DNA of 64,000 nucleotides from Epichloe hybrida (lineage: Eukaryota; Ascomycota; Sordariomycetes; Hypocreales; Clavicipitaceae), in NCBI GenBank assembly GCA_019022495.1, contig JAFEKR010000015.1, forward strand, positions 1 through 64,000, written 5' to 3'. How positions within the stretch are numbered: position 1 is the first letter of the stretch; the number at the start of each line of letters is the position of its first letter. The notes under the pieces were generated by a model, which saw only the letters and a list, made by a program, of their open reading frames with translations, did no database searches and was not told where the DNA came from. The position numbers and the translations under genes are program-made. Shown here piece by piece: positions 44,370 through 55,156 of the stretch.

Positions 44370-47054
44370 ATGAGATCACTCGAGGAGACCCAGTAAGATC
44401 AGATTGCGGTGGGCGTTGTGTGAATCCTGATAGGAAGCGGGGTGGACTAACGCCATTGTTAATGTTCCAGGTCAAGATGGCAGACTACGCAGAAATATAG
44501 CACAAGTCTCGACGAGCTGCATCGCGCCGTCAAACACAACGGGTCTTCCAGTCCTTGCTTGTCCGGTTGTCGGTCCGTATGCTGGAAGGTGAGTTTGCGG
44601 AGCCATGCATCCGATTTCTTTATTTCTATGCCTGTGCTGCTGGAGGGATGAGAGTGAAATGACACGGCATCTTTGCTGACACATTAACCTGACCAGGTCT
44701 TTATGCTGTCCACCGAGGGCTCGCTCTCTAGCTGGATGGAAGCACTGGAAGACGGTAGGCGAGCTTACCAGAAAAAGAGAGTCCACTTTCTGAAGTATAT
44801 CCAACATCCTGAAGCTCTGGCCGATCTCACTGTGGATCCTCTGGCAGATGATCCCGAGGTTTGTGCCGTACAGACAAGCGAAAGCACACATTAAACCGCT
44901 GACAGGACCTCTAGTCACCGTGGAACACTGTGCGCCAAGATGAATTAATCAGAGCCGAGATCCAGCAGGACGTGCAACGGCTTCCCGATGAGGTCAATTA
45001 CCATGCGCGGGGCATCCAAGGCATGATTCTGGACATTTTGTTCATCTACTGCAAAGTTAATCCGGACAGAGGTGGTTATCGCCAAGGCATGCATGAATTG
45101 CTTGCACCGCTGGTGCATGCTCTCGAGCAAGATTCAATAGACAGAGGTACCCTGGAAGAACCGTCTCTGCTGGACCAAACCATGCTTGGTGTGCTGGACT
45201 CGGCGTTCATCGAGCACGATGCTTACGTTCTCTTCTCGCGACTGATGGAGCACGCGCAATCTTTCTACGAAGTTACAGATGGGACATCGCATTCACGCCG
45301 TGTCACTGACCCCGTCATTCTGCAAGAGCAGCGATCCGCCATCGTCGACAGAAGCAAATACATTCATGAAGTCTGCCTTGGAAAAGTTGACCCTGAGTTG
45401 GCTGCTCATCTCTCTGATATCGAGATTCTACCACAGATATTCCTCATGTATGTGGAGATGAGGATTAATTGGGCGATCAAGTATCAGACGCCGGCACAGT
45501 CTGTTGGCTAACCAGGACTTTTCCCTCAGTCGATGGATCCGATTGCTGTTCAGTCGCGAGTTCCCTTTTCCTCAGCTTTTAGTATTGTGGGATACTATAT
45601 TCGCCATGGATCCCTCTCTCGAGTTGATAGACTTGATTTGCGTGGCGATGCTGATTCGAATTCGATGGCAACGTGAGGCTCCATCAACATATCTACCCGC
45701 CTGCATCTGAAGCTGGAATCAATGCTGACGCCTTGGCTTAGTGCTCGAAGCAGATTACTCGGTTTGCTTACAGCTCCTGCTCAAGTACCCCGGCCCGGAA
45801 CAGCCTCACGGTCCGCAGACTTTTGTTGACGATGCAGCCTATTTGCGCAATCATCTCGATGCCGCAGGAGGATCTAGCCTCATTATGAAATATACGGGCA
45901 AGGTGCCAGAAGATCCAAACAACAGAAAAGCCACATCCTCGAGTCGGGATCACGAACGGGCAGCCAACTCTCTTCAACTAGGCGGAACTTTGACAAGGTC
46001 ATCGTTGAAATCTCCATCGCGTCTCACACAACAGCAGCCTAGCATGGAAACGTTTCTCCAGGGCGCTGCCAAGGGCGCAAACCGAGTATTAGAGAGGGGC
46101 GAGAAGCTGGGAATAAACCAGGCGATTCGAGATGCCATGGGGGAAGTTAGGCGGAATGTGCAAAGCTTTAATGAAGCCCGACAAGCACAGAGATCCCCTA
46201 TAGGCGAACTCAGTGATGAGGGCGCAGCGAGGGCACTGGCTGCCATGGAAAAACGCAACAAACAACTCGCTAGTCTGCTGCATGACACTGTGACGAACCT
46301 TAAAACAGTGACAATGAGCCAATCTGATGACAAAGCTAAGAGCTTGGAGCTCATAGAGGTGGCGGCGGCAAAAATCCAGTTCGTGCAGATATACCTAGAG
46401 GATCCTTCCATGGACGTTCCCACTTTCTCGACTGCAGCCGGAGATGCTGCCATCTCCCCTCTGTCTGAAGACAAGACGACGAGAAAACCGATGAATGGCG
46501 CAGATGGAAATTCAAAAGAAACCATGACCAACGCAAAGGCCAAGAGGACTCAGCCTGGCCCCGACATTTCGGTTTTGCCTATCAGTGACAGCAAGTCAAG
46601 CGCCAATGGGGCAGAGCCGGAATATGCCCCGGATACAAGTGCCGTGGACGACCGGCCTGAACCAGCTCGACCTCGGGAGCTCGAGGTTCCAGGAGAGCCT
46701 TCAAAACAATCAGATCCGCTAGGCAGCGTCATCGCTACTGCGCAAAAGCGACCTGCTGCCATCCCCACCCGTTCTAGCCTAGCCCAGTCGTCATTCTCCT
46801 GGATGCTAGAGCCAGACGAGTCGATACCATCTCAGACCTCATCGGGAACTGGGTCCAAGTCCCCTCCCACACAGCACAGAAAAAGGGCATCCAAAAACAT
46901 GAGCCGGGAGCGAAACGCGTCCTTGTTCGGCGAAGTGACTGCAGAGGTGGAGGGTTCCAACCCACTAAAGATGGATGGCATATTCGGCATGGAGCCTATC
47001 CCGAAGCTAAAGGGTGAAGGGGTTGGGGAGTCATCACTGTTTAATGAGAAATGA
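44370..47054 (+). CDS. TBC-domain Rab GTPase-activating protein, TBC1D5-like
   Basis: Six exons encode 763 aa: 44370-44392, 44471-44588, 44697-44858, 44915-45447, 45530-45672 and 45742-47054. The 23-nt first exon (MRSLEETQ) and the exon 4 acceptor CTCTAG (giving SPWNTVRQDE) are set by frame and family pattern. Catalytic TBC residues are present: the arginine-finger motif IQQDVQR with Arg123 and the glutamine finger YRQG with Gln158. Next come LLDQTMLGVLDSAFIEHDAY, IRWIRLLFSREFPFPQL and LWDTIFA. After the GAP domain (to about residue 345) come a helical segment and a Ser/Pro-rich tail with KTVTMSQSDDKAKSLELIEVAAAKI. TBC1D5 relatives inactivate Rab7-type GTPases on endosomes; the exact Rab is not shown. 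The transposon island begins 205 bp upstream of the start. Confidence 0.88.
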
Positions 47055-47313
47055 AGTAGACACGTGTGGCAGGAGGGTGAATTTAATGACGGCAGGGCTG
47101 TGTAAGTAATATTTTGCACGAACAAAACGAAAAGAAAAGGAACGGAACGGAACGAAGCAGGGCGAGCTGTATAGGGCAGTATCTCTGATTTATCGGGATG
47201 GGTGGTATTGTTTCTTGCTCCAGTATCCATATATCTTTCTTGCCTGGACTGGGAGATATTGTATGCAGCAAAGTACTTTCGCACAGCGGTGGGCTCGCTC
47301 GGATACGAAACTT

Positions 47314-48046
47314 TTAAAATAATCCAGCGTTCTCATCAGCCATGCTTGGTTTTTGAAAAATGACAACACTCGCAGACTGATTCGATGCATGTGCTACTTC
47401 CTCAGCGCCTTCTCCTTGACCCAAGACGCAACCGCGAATGCCGCCACGAGAAACACTAAAACCGTCCTCACCTTGGCGGTGGAGGTCTTGCATTAGTTCT
47501 CTGTGTTGCACGGAATACCAATACCGCCTCGCGAACAAAGTCTGGTACAGGAAGCAGAAAGAAGTCACCACAACCTTCCTCCCAAGGGGCTCACGACATT
47601 GCCCGTCGTCTCCGACCAGACCGACAGCACAAAGCAAGACGGCTGGCTGGCCGGGCGGTACAGCAGAGAGAGCCAGTGTGCTTGGCCCAGGAACGACCAT
47701 CAAACGCGTTACTTGGATGAAAGCGCCAGCAGATAGATGCCCTCTAGGTAAGTTGGGAACACCAAGTACCCAACTAGACTGGCTCTGGGATTCTCCTTCA
47801 CGGAGACAAGAAGAGACGAGGCGAGACGACGGCCTTTCTCGCCATTCGTGCTGGGCGGAACCCGAAACGCGTCGAAACACGTCACCCTCGTGCCATGTTT
47901 CCGTTGCGTTGGTTGTCCAGGCTATGAGACACTCGCCAGCGGCAACCACGTCCAGCAAATCTTTGGTGGGCGGCTCGGCTGGCGTGCATTCCTGCATCAA
48001 GAACGCACTCGGCAAGACGTGCAAGAGGGGCTTCTGGTTGTCTTGA

Positions 48047-48077
<31 letters not shown>

Positions 48078-48636
48078 GGAGGATGGAAATTCCCGGCTCC
48101 TCGACAAGAACTGGCGGTGCACTCGTGATGATGGGGTGGACGGACACCTGCTGCCACGACACGACACGAGCAGCGTTTGATGATTGACTACACTTTTTCG
48201 GCGGTGGACCAACGACATGTCTGATCTGATACAGAAGTGATTGAATTTGTGGATTAATACGGATTATTGCCGAGTGCTCTATTTTGGGAGGACGGACTTT
48301 ACGGACTCGAGTGTGCGGATTGCGGATTATTAGTCCATTCAATTGAACAACGTGACGATGAAGAGCCTCTGCGGGGGGCGCGGCTTGCAGGGGTAAGGAA
48401 GGGGTGGTGGCTTGGGGTCCGTTGGGGAACCCGACTTTTTGGTCTTTTAGGTCTTTTTGGTGGCGCAGCGGCCGGTTCTGCCAGTTCTGCCGGTTCTGCC
48501 AGTCCTGCCAGTCACCCCTGACCACCTGCGCATGCCAAGTCCGAGATTTCTTTTTCTGTCCTGCATCATCAGGGGCTGGCGGAATCCAAAACTGGGCCAT
48601 GGTGCTCTTACATAAATCTCTTATGACCTCATTCAT
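47314..48636 (-). CDS. Doubtful orphan ORF, 440 aa
   Basis: An ATG-initiated frame stays open for 440 codons, longer than expected by chance at this base composition. The product has no domain I recognise. Its text is shaped by repeats: WQDWQNRQNWQNR from a 9-bp repeat and a His-Thr run from the TG microsatellite. It could be an orphan gene, a decayed gene, or an accident of composition; plus-strand frames here are also open. No introns were needed to keep it open. Confidence 0.25.
48047..48073. repeat. TG dinucleotide microsatellite
   Basis: Thirteen TG units in a row, in the spacer upstream of the 49007 gene and inside the doubtful ORF. Confidence 0.85.
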
Positions 48637-49006
48637 GTCTCGATCAGCTCTGACCAGCAGCCATCTTACAATCTGGCTAGCAATCCCGCTGGTACATGTA
48701 TATCGTCTTCGCCTCCATTGCTTGACTGCGCTGCTCGTCCCATCCTCCCCTCGCCCCCTCGCGGCGCCCCCGTCCTTGAGGATTCAGGATTCAATTCAAT
48801 TACTCCGTACTTTAATTCCTCTGCTCATCTCAAAACACGTCCCTGAACCCTCCCACGCCTGCGCCCCGCAAATGCAGGAGTCCTACTCCGTTTACTCGAG
48901 AACCCCCATTACCGTCGTCCCAGGTTCAGACGCCGCTGGCTCGCATCTGTGCCAATATTAACCTCCAGTCAAGAACCAGACAGTCACCAGACAGACACCA
49001 GACACC

Positions 49007-51121
49007 ATGTTGGGCTTGCAAGTTGCGCCGGCCGAGGCTCGCCCTGGGGGACGGTCGAGATACTCGAAAGCACTGCCCTCGGTCCCCATCACCAACGCCA
49101 ATGACCTGCCTCCTCGCCCAGTTCCCAAGGATACATCTAAACTGCAGCTCCCACCCCTTCCTCATCCACCTCCCCTCTCTGCCCAGCCTCAAGGAAACGA
49201 CGATGGCAAAAGCGTAAAGAGCATAGTCCGAAAGCCCGTCGGCTCGTCAGCACCAAACCCCGTCACACCTCAGCCAGATGTCACCAGCACACACTCGCCG
49301 CTCCCAGCCCCTTCTCCGCCAGCTGGATCAATCGCGATACCAAGGCGGCCGGTTGGCGGCTCTCTGAAACCTCCCCCACAGCCTACATCAATCGTCCCTC
49401 CGGAGCCTTCCCCCACCGACTCAATATGCAGTCTGCTGTCGGCCTATTCGTATTCGCGCGAGCCCGACGCCCCGATGTCTGGCAGCACTGACACGACGGC
49501 GAACACCAGCAACAACCTGCCTGACTCGTTTGGTGGAAACGGAAACCACAATTCCCAAACCCAGCCTGCTGCGGCGAGAGCGGCGAGAGCGGCGAGAGCG
49601 GCGAGAAGCGGCGGCGATTTGCTAGGCCCGAAACAAGAAAATCGACCACCCCCGAAACGCGAGAGTGACAAACTCTATTGTTCACAGCCAAAGCCTCTGC
49701 CTCTTGCCCCTTCACACGAGCAATCCGCATCTCCAAGTCCAAGGCCCGAAATCTGGAAGCGCCGACCGCAGACTGCCGAGAAAAGTAAAGAGCTGCCGGA
49801 ACTTAAGCTCAATTACTCCCACGGTTCGACTGCCTCCATCTCGTCCATCCAGACCGCCGTCATCAGAGGCTCCTCACAAACCGACACCGCCACCGGCATC
49901 CGCACGGGCACGGGCACCGGCACCGAGTCGAAGAAGAGTGCAGAGGAATCTAGAAAGGCGAGTCCACCACGACGGCTTGTCAAAGCCTTGCCGGGACGCA
50001 ATATACGACCAGCAGCCAAGGACAACCCCCAGAACACGACACATTCGATGGGCAGTGCTGCTTCAAGGGTAATTCACCCCGGGGGCAAGTCGGCGACGTC
50101 GGGCAAAGCTTCCGAGCTCAAAATATTCCCAGTACGAGTGGACAGCAAGCGGCCTCCCACACCTGAGTACAGGACAGGAGATGTCGACCCCCCGCCCCCG
50201 ATGAGCGACAATGTCACCAAGCCGGCATCGCCCGTCTCGGCTTCGGGGTCGCCAAAGGAAGCCATGGCGGAGACGGACACGCCCAAGAAACATTCACCTC
50301 AGCCTCAGCCGTTCCTGCCACTGAAATCAGACAGCAGGCCGGGGCCGGCAACCACGTTTGACTGGACCGCACTGAGCCCGATACCAGAACCCAGGCTACC
50401 CTCAGCGACGCCGGATCTTCGCCTAGCCACAAGTCTCCAGGATTTGCGACGAAGCGGACCATTCCCCCCTGATGAAGCTGATGGAGCTGATGAAGAGGTT
50501 TCCCCCTTGACGACACGACGGCCTGTCTTGTCTCCCGTTGACAGAAGTTGCGCCCTCAGCACCTCACCCGAATCGGCGTCGTATCGCTTGTCTCCCTCCG
50601 GACCCAGTGGCCTCGGCATCGTGTCTTCCCCTCCTCGATATCCGGCAACGGCCTCTGGTGGATCCGATCCCCGGGTTGTGTTTTCAGACACGCAGGGGCC
50701 GATGTATCGTGGTCGCGACGGGACGCTGTACGCAGAAACGAAGATGACCGGAACTCCCGATCCCAAGGCCATCTACTTCCCGACCCGGACGGAGAAGTCC
50801 TTTGCACCCGGCACCATCATTGCCTCCACGCCGCTGAAACAGTCCCACTATAACTGCTTTCAGAAGCACAAGACGATGAATCGTCAGTCAAACCGCAATT
50901 GCCCGCTCACTTGTCAGACGTGTGGCAAGGCGGATGTGGAGGACCGTTGGGTCTGCACTTTCTGCCACTTGCGCATTTGTGACAATTGTCAGCGAGCACT
51001 GAACGGGCACCAGAGAGTCCTGCGGAGTCTCGTAGACCAGCTGGGTATGAGCAGTCCTCCCCTCAGCCTATCGTCCACATCACGGCCCGCATCTGCCCTT
51101 GGCGTCGAATCATCTGCCTGA
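49007..51121 (+). CDS. Conserved ascomycete protein with C-terminal Cys-rich finger, 704 aa
   Basis: A single exon from ATG 49007 (MLGLQVAPAEARPGGRSRYS). The first 540 residues are Pro/Ser-rich and disordered, opening with SKALPSVPITNANDLPPRP and carrying short repeats (AARAARAARAAR, TGTGTGT). A conserved C-terminal module follows: GPMYRGRDGTLYAE, DPKAIYFPTRTEKSFAPGT, then a Cys cluster at about 630-665, CPLTCQTC, CTFCHLRICDNC. The CxxC pairs suggest two zinc sites of RING, B-box or treble-clef type, but I cannot assign the class. Similar proteins occur in Hypocreales and relatives as hypotheticals. No catalytic motif is seen; function unknown. Confidence 0.75.
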   Translation: MLGLQVAPAEARPGGRSRYSKALPSVPITNANDLPPRPVPKDTSKLQLPPLPHPPPLSAQPQGNDDGKSVKSIVRKPVGSSAPNPVTPQPDVTSTHSPLPAPSPPAGSIAIPRRPVGGSLKPPPQPTSIVPPEPSPTDSICSLLSAYSYSREPDAPMSGSTDTTANTSNNLPDSFGGNGNHNSQTQPAAARAARAARAARSGGDLLGPKQENRPPPKRESDKLYCSQPKPLPLAPSHEQSASPSPRPEIWKRRPQTAEKSKELPELKLNYSHGSTASISSIQTAVIRGSSQTDTATGIRTGTGTGTESKKSAEESRKASPPRRLVKALPGRNIRPAAKDNPQNTTHSMGSAASRVIHPGGKSATSGKASELKIFPVRVDSKRPPTPEYRTGDVDPPPPMSDNVTKPASPVSASGSPKEAMAETDTPKKHSPQPQPFLPLKSDSRPGPATTFDWTALSPIPEPRLPSATPDLRLATSLQDLRRSGPFPPDEADGADEEVSPLTTRRPVLSPVDRSCALSTSPESASYRLSPSGPSGLGIVSSPPRYPATASGGSDPRVVFSDTQGPMYRGRDGTLYAETKMTGTPDPKAIYFPTRTEKSFAPGTIIASTPLKQSHYNCFQKHKTMNRQSNRNCPLTCQTCGKADVEDRWVCTFCHLRICDNCQRALNGHQRVLRSLVDQLGMSSPPLSLSSTSRPASALGVESSA

Positions 51122-51766
51122 TGCAGTGATGAGTGAAGACGGATCAGTCTCAATTCATTTGTTCTCCGATCATCAGGCAGGTTCTTCTAGCTTGATCTTT
51201 TTCATACCCCCCCCCCCTTTCATTTCTTTTGTCATGGCAACGTGAAATACCCGGGTGAGATGAGTTATGTGGTTTGTGAAGCTGGATTATTGCGATGAGC
51301 GAGCATACTTGATAGACACGGGAAAGGAAGGCGGGAAGCAAGGAACGGTTCGGTTTTGGTCTAATACCGGTGCTCCATAGAAGAGGGGGTGGTCGTGAGG
51401 TGGCCGTTGTTATAACGTATGTAGGTTTTTGTAGATTTGCTCATCAAAGTGGCCGGATGGCGCTTAGATTGACGCAAATGAATATGAGTGAACACATGAA
51501 CTCGATATGCCGCCATCTGCATGGCCTCCAATCCATCTTGTTATCAGCGCCATTTTTTTTTGTTTTTTTCGAGAAGCTGGTTCTGTTCTGCACACCGACA
51601 TATGACAGACATGCGTACATACGAGGAAGGTGCAGTGCAAGTGGGGTCCGGGTGCAGTTGTCAACTCCTCGAAACTCCAACAATAAGAATCCAAAACTCC
51701 GCGTCTTGCACACAAAAGAAAAGCTGACACGACCACCAGCCCTCGCCGCAGGATTAGAATGCAGTC
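51122..51766. other. Intergenic between two tandem plus-strand genes
   Basis: A 645-bp spacer with a C-tract near 51209-51217 and a T-tract near 51553-51567. No separate gene. A long plus-strand frame starting at 51370 overlaps the next gene out of frame and is rejected. Confidence 0.35.
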
Positions 51767-53233
51767 ATGTCATCTCTCCAGCGGACTCGCTCTCTGCGCA
51801 AACCGACGAGACCGCTTGCGGAAGAGCCAGCAGCCTCGACTGCCCATGCCTCCTCCCGCAGCGCCTCTCCCAGTCGTCTGCCCGTCAAGCCCTCGACCCG
51901 ACCAACGTCTGTCTACGCCCCGGTGCTCGACCGTTCCACCTCTCTCTCCTCCAAGAAGCAAAAGGCCCCCGCCGCACAAGATCCCGTCAAGAAAGAGAGC
52001 CGCCATCCTCCGCTGAGCAGCGCCCACAGACCTGCGTCGGTCGTCGTCAAGACACGTCCTACCTCTGCGGGCGGCGGCGGCGGCGGCGGCGGCGGGAGCG
52101 CTCCTTTCACCCGCGGCCCTTCTGCCTCGCACATCCGTGCCAAGAGCACGGTGACGAGCCTGTCGGCTGCTACAGCTCTACGACCGCCGTCCAGGGGGGA
52201 GCGGCGAAGCGCCGGTGCCACAAGCACTTCCACCAGGACCGTCCGCGGGCGAAGCGCCTCCGCCGACAAAGGCCCATCAACGCCCGGGGGCAAACAACAC
52301 ACGACGATGACACCCTCTGCGGCGGCGGAGGCGGAGGCGGCGAAACCACGACTGCGACCGGCCTTCTCGACACTACAGCAGCATTACTCACCTGCGAAAG
52401 CGCACAACCCCAAGCCGCTCACGTCGGCGATCCTGGCGCCGCCATCGCCGTCCAGACTCCCCGCCAACATGGCCGCGTCCGCGGAAACAAGCAGACTGCA
52501 AGCCGAGCTTGTCCAGCTGCACCTCCTCCACCGGGACGCGCGTGCCGTCCAGTCCCAGTGGCAGGCGAGCGCCAAGCAGAAGCTCGGCACGCGCTTCGAC
52601 AAGCTCAGCCGCGAGAGCGCCTGCATCGCCGCGAGAGAAGCATCCGCCCTCGAAGGCGACAACGTCCTCGCCCTCAGGAAATGGGCCCGCAGAGGAGGCA
52701 AGGACATTGAAGACAAGATGCAGGTGCTCGGCGAAATCATGACCAACCTGTGGACGCTCAGCGAGCCGGCCGGCCGGCACGCGAGGGTTGTGCGCCGTTT
52801 CGAGCGCTTCGTCGACGGCGTGTGCGACGCGGAAGAGGCGAGGCAGTCTACTGAGAAGACGAAGACGGCCCTCGCCAGCCACGACGCCCTGTTCATAGGC
52901 GAGCTGGACGACTCGTGGCGCGAGGAAGTTGCCGCGCTGACGAGGAGACTTGAGGCGTGGAGAGAAGAGCTGTCGTCCATTGACGACTTGGACTCGGGCT
53001 CCTCCGACTCGGACTCGGGAAGAGGCGGTGCGTCCAAGCCCAGTCTCGACAAGATGCTCTCCGGAGCAAGGGAGCTCATTTCCGGCATGCTAGCCGAGCT
53101 GTACGCCATGGGAGAAATTGAGCAGCAGGCGCTGGCGCGGGAGCACGCGTGGATCGAGAGCATGAATAGGGAGGGCGAGGATGAGCTGGAGCTTGATACC
53201 CCGAGGGCTGGTGCCGTGTGGCGAGTTTTGTAA
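51767..53233 (+). CDS. Conserved ascomycete protein, disordered N-terminus and helical C-terminus, 488 aa
   Basis: A single exon from ATG 51767 (MSSLQRTRSLRKPTRPLAEE). Residues 1-235 are basic, Ser/Pro/Arg-rich, with a run of nine Gly near 104-112 from a GGC repeat. From about residue 240 the protein is helical: RLQAELVQLHLLHRDARAVQ, KQKLGTRFDKLSRES, NVLALRKWARRGGKDIEDKM, and a final helix with ARELISGMLAELYAMGEIEQ. A basic disordered head and a helical tail resemble microtubule- or cytoskeleton-associated proteins such as the augmin HAUS8/AUG8 group, but the similarity is only of architecture and I would not name it. It is highly GC-rich with GC-ending codons, so other frames also stay open; they are shadows. 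Confidence 0.75.
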   Translation: MSSLQRTRSLRKPTRPLAEEPAASTAHASSRSASPSRLPVKPSTRPTSVYAPVLDRSTSLSSKKQKAPAAQDPVKKESRHPPLSSAHRPASVVVKTRPTSAGGGGGGGGGSAPFTRGPSASHIRAKSTVTSLSAATALRPPSRGERRSAGATSTSTRTVRGRSASADKGPSTPGGKQHTTMTPSAAAEAEAAKPRLRPAFSTLQQHYSPAKAHNPKPLTSAILAPPSPSRLPANMAASAETSRLQAELVQLHLLHRDARAVQSQWQASAKQKLGTRFDKLSRESACIAAREASALEGDNVLALRKWARRGGKDIEDKMQVLGEIMTNLWTLSEPAGRHARVVRRFERFVDGVCDAEEARQSTEKTKTALASHDALFIGELDDSWREEVAALTRRLEAWREELSSIDDLDSGSSDSDSGRGGASKPSLDKMLSGARELISGMLAELYAMGEIEQQALAREHAWIESMNREGEDELELDTPRAGAVWRVL

Positions 53234-53721
53234 AATAAAAAATAAAAAATTTCATTCTTCTTCTTCTGGTCTTGGGACACGCCGTGAAGCTCATGTACTT
53301 GTGACTTTTGAGATGAAGTGCACCGAGATTGCGAGGAGTTTTACAGAATGGCTGGAATTAAAGACTACGTGAATTCATGATTTTAAGAGCGGGAAAATAT
53401 TGAAAAAAAAAAAACACGTCGGCAATGGATCGTACTAGTTGGACTTGTAGAGGCCAAGGCCCTTTATGGATGTGAGAACTAGCTGTTCCTCTAAGGACAT
53501 GACGCGCAGGTTGCTAGCTGGGACATGGCCGTGTCGGACATGCCTTGTCAAGACATTCCATGTAAATGTGGTCTCGTTCGCGCCGAGCTCCGTGCTGCAT
53601 CTATGGAAGTTTCCTTGCTGCCCACCCCACACTCTTTCGAGACGAAGCTTCACTTGAGGCGTGATGCCCATTTGATGCTCAATTTTTTTTTCTCCCTCCC
53701 CCCCCCCTCCCCCCGGCCATC
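53234..53721. other. Convergent 3' intergenic region
   Basis: 488 bp between convergent stop codons, with A-rich stretches (53233-53248, 53404-53414) and a C-rich run near 53697-53714. No gene seen. Confidence 0.35.
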
Positions 53722-54504
53722 CTACAGGAACGCCTTTCTGGGGAAAAGTACGCCTTCGACTGCGGCTTCGTCGACGAACCAGCTGCATCGTTCGCCGGCG
53801 GCATCGTTGACCAGCGCGCAGGGCAGACCTTCTGACGAGTCAAAAATCTGCCTCATGATGTCCTTCTTGGCGCCGCCGGTGGCGACAAAGGCCACGCGCA
53901 CGGCGTGGGTTACGACGGGTAGAGTGAGGGTAATGCGCCTCGGGGGCGGCTTGGGGGAGTCCTCGATCGGGGCGACCCACGCGTCCGACTCGCGGAGGAC
54001 GGCATGGCCGGGGAACAGGGAGCAGGTGTGGCCGTCGGGGCCGCATCCGAGGAGGAGGAGGTCGAAGATGGGGAGTCGGACCGAGTCGCGGCTGGCGAAG
54101 CTGCCGACGAGCGCCTTTTCGTACTGGTCCGCGAGCTCCTGGATGTCGTCGAGGTGTGCCGCGTCGATGGGATGCACCGTCGGCTGCTGATGGGCCGGGA
54201 TCCTGTCCAGGAGCTCCGCCTTGAGCAGGGCGTGGTTGGAGTCGGCGTGGTCCAGCGGCACGGCGCGCTCGTCGGCGTAGAAGATTTCCCATTTGGAGAA
54301 GTCGATGCTGTCCCGGGGACCTTGTGACGGGGCCAGGAGGGCCTGTGCCAGAGTCTTGGGCAGCGAACCGCCCGAGACGGCCACCTTGAACGAGTTGTGC
54401 CTCTCGAGTCCGGCGTTCTGGCTCTGCACAATGTATGCGCGCAGGGCGGGTGCCAAGGCGTCGACGCTGGGGAAGGCGTAGAGGTCAGGTTGCGACTTGG
54501 GCAT
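53722..54504 (-). CDS. 6-phosphogluconolactonase
   Basis: A single exon encodes 260 aa; ATG 54504 (MPKSQPDLYAFPSVDALA) is chosen over an upstream non-conserved extension. It hydrolyses 6-phosphoglucono-1,5-lactone to 6-phosphogluconate, the second step of the oxidative pentose phosphate pathway, giving NADPH supply in the cytosol. Family signatures are present: VAVSGGSLPK (41-50), WEIFYADERAVPLDHADSN (72-90) and GCGPDGHTCSLFPGH (153-167). Then APIEDSPKPPPRRITLTL and the C-terminal AAVEGVLFPRK. Length is normal for yeast SOL-type enzymes. There is no targeting signal. Its promoter now contains a MITE 147 bp upstream of the ATG. Confidence 0.93.
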   Translation of the reverse strand: MPKSQPDLYAFPSVDALAPALRAYIVQSQNAGLERHNSFKVAVSGGSLPKTLAQALLAPSQGPRDSIDFSKWEIFYADERAVPLDHADSNHALLKAELLDRIPAHQQPTVHPIDAAHLDDIQELADQYEKALVGSFASRDSVRLPIFDLLLLGCGPDGHTCSLFPGHAVLRESDAWVAPIEDSPKPPPRRITLTLPVVTHAVRVAFVATGGAKKDIMRQIFDSSEGLPCALVNDAAGERCSWFVDEAAVEGVLFPRKAFL

Positions 54505-54652
54505 CTTGTTTGGAACGGGCAGTATGAGGTCTCGAATGTTGCGCAGATGGACGGAGGTTACGTGCGTGAGAGAAGTTATCGAGATTTGTCGATGACATGC
54601 GGGCGGTGTGATTAGCGGGGTGGTCGAGGCGGGTGGGTTCGTCAATAATGTA

Positions 54653-54890
54653 CAGTCTAACCCCTGAATGATTTTACACGAGGTACATGACCAGGGGTAA
54701 CAAGCTAATGAAAAGTTAATAGGTAGGGTAAAAGATACTTAAGATTACATGTCTTTCGCTAGTACTACTAAGTACCCTTTTACCCCTGTAATATTCCTAA
54801 CAGCTCCACTCATGCTAGCCACTCACAGCTGATAGTGACTGCCCCGCGTGGGGCTTGTAGCGAGTGTAAAATCATTCAGGGGTTAGACTG
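54653..54890. mobile_element. 238-bp MITE with perfect 27-bp terminal inverted repeats and TA duplication
   Basis: The left end (54653-54679) starts CAGTCTAACC and its exact 27-nt reverse complement ends the element (54864-54890). TA flanks both sides (54651-54652, 54891-54892), the target duplication of Tc1/mariner-type elements. There are also internal inverted pairs: CAGGGGTAA (54692) with TTACCCCTG (54780), and GGGTAAAAG (54726) with CTTTTACCC (54777). No coding capacity. It is AT-richer than its surroundings and shows no RIP-like decay in the ends. Confidence 0.88.
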
Positions 54891-55156
54891 TATGTACATA
54901 AAATCACCAGCAGGCGGGGGGATCCACAATGGAAGGTCTGGCCTGGTCCGGTCAAGAATGCGATGGAAGATGGAAAGTCGCAGAACGTTGCATCGCGATG
55001 GAGACGTTACCTGCCGATGATTGCCTCTCCTGGCTTGGGACAGAGGGTTGGGACAGAGGGTTGGGCCATTTGCTCCGATTAGCTGGCACGTACATATAGA
55101 TCCCCTGCTGTCCACCCGCAGTCAACCCGCAGTCGACGCGCCGAATTGGGAATGTT

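Larger units (their letters stand above)
47055..49006. other. Intergenic, TBC 3' end to next promoter
   Basis: A 1.95 kb stretch with a TG dinucleotide run (48047-48073), CCAGTTCTG-type repeats near 48474-48513, and a long but doubtful minus-strand ORF (47314-48636). Near 48780-48810 it has GATTCA repeats and TACTCCGTAC. Confidence 0.4.

Noticed and set aside
51370..52710. 446-codon plus-strand open frame
   Set aside because: Overlaps the 51767-53233 gene in another frame; Arg-rich text typical of a GC-rich shadow.
53525..54190. 221-codon frame antisense to 6-phosphogluconolactonase
   Set aside because: Shadow of a GC-rich exon with clear enzyme motifs on the other strand.
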